Shown here: piece after piece, positions 57,690 through 64,000 of the stretch
Layout of the letters: the number at the start of each line of letters is the position of its first letter
Numbering within the stretch: the first letter of the stretch is position 1
Assembly: GCF_023283895.1 (NCBI RefSeq)
Contig: NZ_JAKILB010000009.1
Location: forward strand, 94,216-158,215
Length of the DNA: 64,000 bases
Origin: Shewanella pneumatophori
GTDB lineage: Bacteria; Pseudomonadota; Gammaproteobacteria; Enterobacterales; Shewanellaceae
Reading direction: 5' to 3'
Program-made: the position numbers and the translations under genes
Notes under the pieces: generated by a model
Database searches by the model: none
Told to the model about the DNA's origin: nothing
The model's input: the letters and a program-made list of their open reading frames with translations, nothing else

Positions 57690-58985
57690 TTAAGACTTTT
57701 TGCCCCAAACCTCAGCATTGATTTTTTTACGGTGTTTTTTGCCAGTACCAGCAGGCTTTGCCATCGGCTTAGCATCGCGAGAGGGACAATCTTCAGGTGC
57801 TTCAAGATCAGCTTCAAATCCCGGGATCTGCTCACGTTCTAGGCGAATTTTATTTTTCTTTTCAATCAACTTAAAGTGTTGGTATTCATCATGAGAAATT
57901 AAGCTCATTGCTAAACCCGCCTCACCTGCACGACCACTTCGGCCAATACGGTGCATATAGTCGGCTGGGCTTCTTGGTAACTCAAAGTTAATCACAATCG
58001 GCAGCTTTTCAATATCGATACCACGAGCCGCAATATCAGTTGCAATTAACACACTGATTTCACCAGATTTAAAGCCGTCTAGTACACGGTTACGCGCGCC
58101 TTGACCTTTGTCGCTATGAAATACTTCTGCAGTAATACCCGCATTTTCTAACTTTTGTGCTAATCGGTTACAGCTGTATTTGGCACTGGCAAAAATCAAC
58201 ACTTGTTGCCACTGATTGTCTTTAATCAATTGTGCTAGCAACGCTGTTTTACGGTTACGGTTAACGGTAATAACGCGCTGTACTAATGTCGTTTCCTCTT
58301 CATCCTGTAGCTGAACTTCAACAGGGTTATTAAGTAGTGAGCTAGTCAGTTCACGTACTTCTTCTGGAAACGTTGCCGAAAACAATAAGGTTTGCTTAGC
58401 TTTGGGTAATTTGCCTAACAGCTCATTAAGCTCTTCGGTAAAACCAAGGCTTAACATGCGATCAGCTTCATCTAACACTAAGGTGTGGGTCTTATCTAAT
58501 TTAAGTGCATTACTTGAAATAAGATCGATTAAACGGCCAGGCGTTGCAACCACAATATCTGCGCCGCCACGCAAGCTTTGCATTTGGGTGTTAGTCGACA
58601 CGCCACCATATACCGAAAGTGTTTTTAGATTAGGCTTAATAAGCTGCGAGTAACGCATAAAGCTGTCGCTAACTTGCTGGGCCAATTCACGAGTTGGCAC
58701 TAATACTAAGCAAGAAACGAAGTTACTGCCTGCTTTACGAGGTTCTGCCTTTGCAAGCTTTTGAATAATCGGTAAGGCAAATGCCGCTGTTTTACCCGAA
58801 CCTGTTTTTGCACCACCGAGAACGTCTTTGCCAGCAATCACAGCTGGGATCATGTGCGACTGAATAGGAGTTGGCGTGGTATAACTCAGCAGTTTTAAGG
58901 TCTCAAGCAACTCAGGGATCAGCCCTAGTTGAGTAAAGTCGCTGTGAGTTATTACGTTGTCGATTGAAGATACTGGCTGAGTCAT
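57690..58985 (-). CDS. DEAD-box ATP-dependent RNA helicase (RhlE-like)
   Basis: A 431-residue helicase with all the motifs: Q motif (FTQLGL...TPIQ), I (AKTGSGKT), Ia (PTRELAQ), Ib (TPGR), II (DEAD), III (SAT), V (ATDIAARGID) and VI (HRIGRSGR). A short basic tail ends KKHRKKINAEVWGKKS. It remodels RNA, perhaps in ribosome assembly or cold adaptation. Motif I has Lys in place of the usual Gln or Ala after the first residue. Assignment to a named subfamily is uncertain. Confidence 0.92.
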   Translation of the reverse strand: MTQPVSSIDNVITHSDFTQLGLIPELLETLKLLSYTTPTPIQSHMIPAVIAGKDVLGGAKTGSGKTAAFALPIIQKLAKAEPRKAGSNFVSCLVLVPTRELAQQVSDSFMRYSQLIKPNLKTLSVYGGVSTNTQMQSLRGGADIVVATPGRLIDLISSNALKLDKTHTLVLDEADRMLSLGFTEELNELLGKLPKAKQTLLFSATFPEEVRELTSSLLNNPVEVQLQDEEETTLVQRVITVNRNRKTALLAQLIKDNQWQQVLIFASAKYSCNRLAQKLENAGITAEVFHSDKGQGARNRVLDGFKSGEISVLIATDIAARGIDIEKLPIVINFELPRSPADYMHRIGRSGRAGEAGLAMSLISHDEYQHFKLIEKKNKIRLEREQIPGFEADLEAPEDCPSRDAKPMAKPAGTGKKHRKKINAEVWGKKS

Positions 58986-59194
58986 AATTTACAGGTTAAT
59001 GCCTAATCAAAAATAAGGCGCTTATTCTACGCTAATATCGGCTTAAAAGCTTATATTTCTTAGTGCACCGGTTTGCGTGTCACCACAGCTCAAAAAGCAT
59101 TTTTATAAACGGCTATATAAGTGTGCCCTCACAATGAATCCAAAAAGTGAAAAGCCAAGAATGAATCATGGAAAGTTAAGCCCAAATGAATGAA

Positions 59195-59743
59195 CTAAAC
59201 AGATAAGCCCTCAAGCTTAAGTAACTTTTGCTTCAACGCTAAACCATAAGCATAACCCGTTAATGTGCCATTTTTACCAATGACTCTATGGCAAGGCACA
59301 ATAATGGCTATCGGATTCGCTCCATTTGCGGTACCTACGGCCCTAACCGCTTTGGGTCTATCGATTTTACAGGCAATCTCGCCGTAACTGCAGCTTTGAC
59401 AGTGCTCTAGCTCTGTTAACGCTTGCCACACCTGTTTTTGAAACTCGGTGCCTTTTGGCGCAAGTGCCACCTCAAAATGCTGTCGCTTTTGCGCAAAGTA
59501 TTCCATCAGCTCTTGTTGGGCTTGCGCTAAATGTTGCTCAGCAACTGCCAATTCCTGCTTATCTACAATTCCGTCACGGTTATCGATGATCTGTTGATTA
59601 TCAACTTCGCGAGTTTGCCATTCATCCTCTGCACTAGGAATAAAGTTAAGGTGGGTTAGGCCTTGGGCGTTAGCGCAAAGGGAGAGCTGTCCATAACTTG
59701 TTTGGAAGTTAAGTTTGGCAATAGGATCGATTTTGCTCATCAT
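59195..59743 (-). CDS. ogt: Methylated-DNA-protein cysteine methyltransferase
   Basis: A 182-residue DNA repair protein with the acceptor Cys151 in IIVPCHRVIGKNG and the helix-turn-helix segment around QVWQALTEL...SYGEIACKIDRPKAVRAVG (in part). It takes the methyl from O6-methylguanine irreversibly. The start is the ATG at 59743, overlapping the stop of the Ada-AlkA gene by one base (TGATG), with GGAG six bases upstream inside that gene. Translational coupling should tie its level to the regulator. Confidence 0.93.
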   Translation of the reverse strand: MMSKIDPIAKLNFQTSYGQLSLCANAQGLTHLNFIPSAEDEWQTREVDNQQIIDNRDGIVDKQELAVAEQHLAQAQQELMEYFAQKRQHFEVALAPKGTEFQKQVWQALTELEHCQSCSYGEIACKIDRPKAVRAVGTANGANPIAIIVPCHRVIGKNGTLTGYAYGLALKQKLLKLEGLSV

Positions 59744-61230
59744 CAAAGGCTCCACAATTGAAAAGTTAAATAGCTCCCCCAAGGGGCGATTTGTTTTGCC
59801 AAAGACTCGGTTATTTCAGTGTAATTATCACACTTTAAACCTTGCTCAGCATACAAGGCTAAAATTCGTTTTTTTACCACTAGATCGCCACATAGCAAAA
59901 CATCTGGGTCACTCTGGCCACGCATTTTGGCGTAAGCCACTGTCCATGGACCAATACCTTTAATTGATAACCAATCGGCTAAATCAGTATCTGGATTTTC
60001 TGTTACGAATTGAGCAAGTGCATTCAGTGCTTTCTTTCTGGCGCCGGGCATTCTCAGCTCGTTTAATTCTGCAGTAGCAATCACTGCTGGTGTAGGGAAA
60101 AGCTTAACTCTCCTATCACCTATAGTGCGCTCTTCGCCATAAGCGAGCACTAACTGATTAAGTAATTTTGATGCTTGTACAATACTAACTTGCTGGCCAA
60201 GCACTGCGCGACAGCCAGCTTCAAATGCCGACCAAACACCGGGCAACCTTAACCCTTTACGCATTAAGCTGCTGATAGGCGTTAACTCGCGTAATGCATT
60301 ATCTATTTGTGCAATATTGGCATTAAGATCTAGTACTCTACGGATCTCGTTGATAATCAAACCAAGTTGTGCCAATGCGCTATCATCTTCTAATACAATT
60401 TCAACATTAAATAGGTTTGCAGCGCTGTCGAGCCTAGCATTGAAGTAACCACTTACCTCATTAATTGTGAAACTGCGGCCATAACTCAACTCGTCATTTA
60501 GCCATTCCATGTTTTGCACCGCACGAACTTGATAAAAGTGGTGCTGCTCAGGCCAACTAAACGGTGGTCTAAAGCTCAATTGTAAGTTCAATGCAATACG
60601 CCCTTTCGTTTCAAGCAATTCAGCTTTAGTTGCATCACTGGTGATGGTTGCTTTTTTACGTAAATCACTAGGTGTTAGCTGTAATGTCTGTTGAAACACT
60701 TCGTTAAAGCGGCGAATGCTATTAAAGCCTGCTGCAAATGCCACTTGGGTAATGCTCAGCTTAGTTTGATGCAGCAGTTGCTTAGCTAACATCAGTTGTT
60801 GATATTGAGCATAAGATTTCACCGATGTACCAAGCTTATCTTGAAATAGCTTTCTTAAATAACGGCTACTAATGCCTAATCTAATCGATAAACTTTCTAC
60901 AGTCTCACCATCTTGTCCTGACATCGCGCCACTATCGATCAAAGCTTTTGCTCTATCGAGTGTGGTTTGTGTTCCTTTCCATGCATAAGATTGCGGTGCA
61001 CTATCGGGTCGACAACGAAGACAAGGTCGTAAGCCTGCATTAGCGGCCTGTAGTGCAGTGTCAAAATATCTTACGTTTTGCTCTTTTGGGCTAACCGCAG
61101 GACAAATTGGCCGGCAATAAATTTTAGTCGTTACTACGCCTATAAAGAATTGCCCATCAAAACGTGGATCGCGAGTAAGCCTTGCTTTACGGCAAGCTTG
61201 GAGATCAGTCTGACAATTATGCTGCACCAT
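59743..61230 (-). CDS. Ada-type regulator fused to AlkA 3-methyladenine glycosylase
   Basis: A 495-residue fusion. Residues 1-80 are the Ada N-terminal zinc domain with Cys39, Cys43, Cys70 and Cys73; Cys39 (in YCRPIC) matches the phosphotriester methyl acceptor. Residues about 85-190 are an AraC-type helix-turn-helix pair (GISSRYLRKLF, AFAAGFNSIRRFNEVF). Residues about 205-300 are AlkA_N, and 310-495 the HhH-GPD glycosylase (LNELRMPGARKKALNALA, IKGIGPWTVAYAKMRG, catalytic Asp in LLCGDLVVKKR). It lacks the O6-methylguanine domain of E. coli Ada, which is the separate ogt gene downstream. It should sense alkyl phosphotriesters and autoactivate. Confidence 0.93.
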   Translation of the reverse strand: MVQHNCQTDLQACRKARLTRDPRFDGQFFIGVVTTKIYCRPICPAVSPKEQNVRYFDTALQAANAGLRPCLRCRPDSAPQSYAWKGTQTTLDRAKALIDSGAMSGQDGETVESLSIRLGISSRYLRKLFQDKLGTSVKSYAQYQQLMLAKQLLHQTKLSITQVAFAAGFNSIRRFNEVFQQTLQLTPSDLRKKATITSDATKAELLETKGRIALNLQLSFRPPFSWPEQHHFYQVRAVQNMEWLNDELSYGRSFTINEVSGYFNARLDSAANLFNVEIVLEDDSALAQLGLIINEIRRVLDLNANIAQIDNALRELTPISSLMRKGLRLPGVWSAFEAGCRAVLGQQVSIVQASKLLNQLVLAYGEERTIGDRRVKLFPTPAVIATAELNELRMPGARKKALNALAQFVTENPDTDLADWLSIKGIGPWTVAYAKMRGQSDPDVLLCGDLVVKKRILALYAEQGLKCDNYTEITESLAKQIAPWGSYLTFQLWSL

Positions 61231-61417
61231 TTTTGGCCTCTAGAACTCATTTAATGGCAACAATAGTACGCAACATGCTGATTGCGAACTAGCGGAAAAC
61301 GGAACTGAATATAAAGAATATTTAGTTACACTGCTTTGTATACACTTAATCTAAGTAATCCTATATGCTATCGATTCATTAGATTTTTCTAACTTTTCTA
61401 TAAAACTGAGTAAAAAC

Positions 61418-63247
61418 ATGTTCAAACGATTTGAGTCTTGGGTCGATCCACTGCCTAGCAAAGAACCACAACAACCGCCGCAAGGGATCTACGCTTTTTG
61501 CCGCCACTACACTCGTGGTTTTGAAGTACCGCTGGTTATTATGTCGATTTTGACCGCATTACTCGCGATCCTTGAAGTATCGCTATTTGGCTTTATGGGC
61601 GATCTGGTCGACTTACTAGTTCAACATGATCCAGAGACTTTATTTGAGCAAGAAGGCGCACGCTTACTCGGTATGACCGTATTGGTTCTTGTCGTGATCC
61701 CACTAGTGACCTTATTGCATGCTCTGATAGTTTATCAAGGCTTGCTAGGCAACTACCCTATGTCTATCAGATGGTTAGCTCATCGCTATCTATTAAAGCA
61801 AAGCGTGTCATTCTACCAAAATGACTTTGCAGGCCGCGTTGCAACTAAGGTGATGCAAACCTCTCTCGCTGTTCGTGAAACGGTAACTAAACTGCTGGAT
61901 GTGTTGGTTTATATCTTGGTTTATTTCACCTCCATGGTGGTGATGATTGCCAAAGCAGATATTAGATTAATGATCCCAATGCTTATTTGGTTAGCTGTTT
62001 ATGTAGGTTTGCAATGGCGATTTTTGCCACAACTTAAAAAAGTATCAACCGAACAAGCCGATGCTCGCTCAACTATGACAGGCCGTATCGTCGATAGTTA
62101 CACTAACATTGCTACCGTAAAGCTGTTTTCACACACCCAAAAAGAAGCGGAATACGCCAAAGGCAGTATGCGCACCTTTTTAGAGACCGTGTATAAACAG
62201 ATGCGTTTAGTGACTTGGATTAATGTCAGTGTACAGGTTATCAATTACATACTTGCGTTCTCTATTGCAGCAGTCTCTATATGGTTATGGCGTGATGATG
62301 CCATTACCGTTGGCGCAATAGCGATTGCGATCAGTCTGGCTCTAAGACTAAACGGCATGTCGCAGTGGATCATGTGGGAGATCAGCTCACTATTTGAAAA
62401 TATCGGCACGGTTGCTGATGGCATGAATACCCTATCTAAACCAACAGAGATTAATGACATCGATAATGCCCCGGCGCTTAACGTCAGTAAAGGCGGCATC
62501 GATTTCAATAATGTCAGTTTTCACTATGGTGAGAATACAGGTGTTATCGACCAGCTAAACTTGAACATTAAGCCAGGTGAAAAAGTCGGCTTAGTCGGCC
62601 GCTCTGGTGCTGGTAAGTCAACCTTGGTTAATCTATTAATGCGCTTTCATGATGTTGAGTCAGGCAATATTGCTATCGATAAGCAAAATATTACCGAGGT
62701 CACTCAAGATTCTCTGCGCGCTCATATCGGTATGGTGACCCAAGATACTTCGCTGTTACATCGCTCTATTCGAGACAATATTCTTTATGGTAACCCTGAT
62801 GCTAGTGATGAAGAGCTAGAAGCTGCAATTAGGAATTCACAAGCTTATGAATTTATTCAAACGTTAAGCGATCCAGAAGGCAATACAGGGCTTGATGCGC
62901 AAGTGGGTGAGCGCGGCGTGAAGTTATCAGGAGGCCAGCGTCAACGTATCGCTATTGCACGTGTGTTACTTAAAAATGCACCGATCTTGCTACTTGATGA
63001 AGCCACATCAGCACTCGATTCTGAAGTGGAAGCTGCAATTCAAGAAAGCTTGTATCAGCTAATGCAAGGTAAAACTGTTATTGCCATCGCGCACCGATTA
63101 TCAACCATTGCAGCAATGGACAGATTAATTGTGTTGGATGAAGGTAAAATTGTTGAGCAAGGTAGCCACCAAGAGCTAATCAATTCTGGTGGGATCTACG
63201 CGCAGCTTTGGGCCCATCAGACTGGCGGTTTCCTCGGCGTAGATTAA
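61418..63247 (+). CDS. ABC exporter, fused membrane and ATPase domains
   Basis: A 609-residue half-transporter that should work as a homodimer. The six-helix membrane domain spans about 30-340 and carries the family-typical coupling regions. The ATPase domain (about 360-600) has Walker A GRSGAGKS, the Q loop in GMVTQD, signature LSGGQRQ, Walker B ILLLDEA and the H loop AHR. It is MsbA/multidrug-type. A drug or lipid could be the substrate, which the sequence does not decide. Single gene between the Ada-AlkA unit and the tRNA genes. Confidence 0.92.
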   Translation: MFKRFESWVDPLPSKEPQQPPQGIYAFCRHYTRGFEVPLVIMSILTALLAILEVSLFGFMGDLVDLLVQHDPETLFEQEGARLLGMTVLVLVVIPLVTLLHALIVYQGLLGNYPMSIRWLAHRYLLKQSVSFYQNDFAGRVATKVMQTSLAVRETVTKLLDVLVYILVYFTSMVVMIAKADIRLMIPMLIWLAVYVGLQWRFLPQLKKVSTEQADARSTMTGRIVDSYTNIATVKLFSHTQKEAEYAKGSMRTFLETVYKQMRLVTWINVSVQVINYILAFSIAAVSIWLWRDDAITVGAIAIAISLALRLNGMSQWIMWEISSLFENIGTVADGMNTLSKPTEINDIDNAPALNVSKGGIDFNNVSFHYGENTGVIDQLNLNIKPGEKVGLVGRSGAGKSTLVNLLMRFHDVESGNIAIDKQNITEVTQDSLRAHIGMVTQDTSLLHRSIRDNILYGNPDASDEELEAAIRNSQAYEFIQTLSDPEGNTGLDAQVGERGVKLSGGQRQRIAIARVLLKNAPILLLDEATSALDSEVEAAIQESLYQLMQGKTVIAIAHRLSTIAAMDRLIVLDEGKIVEQGSHQELINSGGIYAQLWAHQTGGFLGVD

Positions 63248-63301
63248 CATTGACTAGATGTTGCTTAGCCTAATGCTTTTGCAAAGCATCCTCAAATATA
63301 G

Positions 63302-63326
63302 AAAAGCCATCACAATGATGGCTTTT
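63302..63326 (+). terminator. Rho-independent terminator of the ABC exporter gene
   Basis: AAAAGCCATCA and TGATGGCTTTT with a CAA loop, followed by TT, 54 bases past the stop. Confidence 0.88.
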
Positions 63327-63724
63327 TTACAAACACGATATGCCAACAGTCGGTAATAACGCTACAGATCTGCCTTCGTCTATTAAATTAGTACCTTAGA
63401 TATTGGAGTAGCTATTACTACTCTCTATTTCTTCTTAGGTAATTCTAGCCTGATAAAAACTTGCTTATTCTGCCGCAATTCAAAATCAAATAATCAAAGG
63501 TTCACAGCCTGCTCTAATAATGAAAGTGACCTAACCTTTGCAGCTAACTTCCCTCCCCTTCCTATAAAACCAGTTATAAATTAAAGGGAATAACTAAATA
63601 CATACCGAGAATCTCTGAAGTGTAGATTGCTATAACGATGGATAAAAATGAAAGGTATTAAGATAGGAAAGGCATATAGAAGCCTTAAGCAAGATGCGAG
63701 TACAACAGCTAAATTAAAGACATA
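63327..63724. other. Gene-free region before the tRNA operon terminator
   Basis: About 400 bases with no supported gene. The only long frame crossing the edge runs antisense through tRNA-Ala and is not coding. Confidence 0.5.
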
Positions 63725-63750
63725 AAAAAACCACCCTAAGGTGGTTTTTT
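63725..63750 (-). terminator. Terminator of the tRNA-Glu/tRNA-Ala operon
   Basis: AAAAAACCACC and GGTGGTTTTTT with a CTAA loop, 24 bases after the 3' end of tRNA-Ala on the minus strand. Confidence 0.92.
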
Positions 63751-63774
63751 CACTTACTGCTTTGAACAGTAATA

Positions 63775-63850
63775 TGGTGGAGCCTAGCGGGATCGAACCG
63801 CTGACCTCAACACTGCCAGTGTTGCGCTCTCCCAGCTGAGCTAAGGCCCC
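63775..63850 (-). tRNA. tRNA-Ala (anticodon GGC)
   Basis: On the minus strand, 76 bases from GGGGCCTTAGCTCAGCTGGG to GCTCCACCA. The anticodon stem CAACA/TGTTG encloses the loop CTGGCAG, anticodon GGC. It has TTCGATC in the T loop, an encoded CCA end and a GGGGCCT/AGGCTCC acceptor stem. It lies 45 bases downstream of tRNA-Glu in the same operon. Confidence 0.96.
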
Positions 63851-63895
63851 ATTTCTGGTAAACATTCATGTTATTAAAACACGAATTTAAAATAG

Positions 63896-63971
63896 TGGTA
63901 TCCCCTAGGGGATTCGAACCCCTGTTACCGCCGTGAAAGGGCGGTGTCCTAGGCCTCTAGACGAAGGGGAC
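63896..63971 (-). tRNA. tRNA-Glu (anticodon TTC)
   Basis: On the minus strand, 76 bases from GTCCCCTTCGTCTAGAGG to GGGGATACCA. The anticodon loop CTTTCAC gives TTC for glutamate. It has TTCGAATC in the T loop and an encoded CCA. The acceptor stem closes with G1-U72 and the discriminator is A73; E. coli tRNA-Glu has G1-C72 and G73. Confidence 0.95.
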
Positions 63972-64000
63972 CCGGACTGGCGTTATACTCTACCAAAGAG

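Noticed and set aside
63581..63865. 94-codon minus-strand frame ending in the gap after tRNA-Ala
   Set aside because: Its beginning (ALAQLGERNTGSVEVSGSIP) is a translation of the tRNA-Ala gene, a well-known false ORF.

Overview
The window is chromosomal DNA of a marine gammaproteobacterium, most probably Shewanella or a close relative. The evidence is the gene order (gsk-hemH-adk-cnoX-htpG-recR...ybaB-dnaX-apt), a Gsk, DusC, RluA and isc set close to enteric proteins, a GH109-type glycosidase, and FNR (EtrA)-type and CRP-type sites. Nearly everything is housekeeping. I see no rRNA, CRISPR array, insertion sequence, prophage or origin.

Layout. 1-2400: the 5' end of a lipoprotein gene, a dicarboxylate/amino-acid symporter and a maltose-acetyltransferase-like enzyme. 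2.4-16.7 kb, all minus strand: gsk, hemH, adk, cnoX, htpG (with a sigma32 promoter), recR, a two-gene membrane/TPR unit of unknown function, ybaB, dnaX (very long linker and a predicted programmed frameshift), apt and a DUF454 membrane protein. 16.8-19.5 kb: a 39-residue membrane protein behind a perfect FNR box, then a three-gene MNIO (DUF692) peptide-modification operon whose precursor carries twelve EGKCG motifs. This operon is the most unusual system in the window. 19.5-25.9 kb: dusC, a DksA/TraR-type zinc finger protein, a large TonB-dependent receptor, ndk, a 56-residue His-containing small protein behind a second perfect FNR box, and iscX. 26.4-31.8 kb: the isc iron-sulfur operon with tandem IscR sites and an unexpected terminator-like hairpin between hscB and hscA. 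31.9-36.5 kb: cysE, trmJ, suhB, a psiE-like gene behind a perfect CRP site, a PilZ protein and yecH. 36.6-40.6 kb: a LytS/LytTR two-component pair next to a CstA-type transporter, with direct repeats between them. 40.7-43.0 kb: yaeQ, a siroheme-type dehydrogenase, a rhodanese and a DUF2007 protein. 43.2-49.0 kb: secF, secD, yajC, tgt, queA and a small ORF. 49.2-63.3 kb: acpH, rluA, a GH109-like Tat protein, sstT, cheV, a ClsC-like phospholipase D protein, a protein phosphatase, a DEAD-box helicase, ogt, an Ada-AlkA fusion and an ABC exporter. The window ends with tRNA-Ala(GGC) and tRNA-Glu(UUC) on the minus strand.

Functional links. IscR, IscS, IscU, IscA, HscB, HscA, Fdx and (detached) IscX form one Fe-S assembly line. 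SecD, SecF and YajC form the Sec accessory complex. QueA and Tgt make queuosine. Ogt and the Ada-AlkA fusion form a coupled alkylation-repair unit. The BtsS/BtsR-like pair probably controls the neighbouring transporter. BufA, BufB and BufC should make a copper-binding modified peptide. Three well-matched copies and one partial copy of a degenerate intergenic repeat lie in the non-coding gaps.
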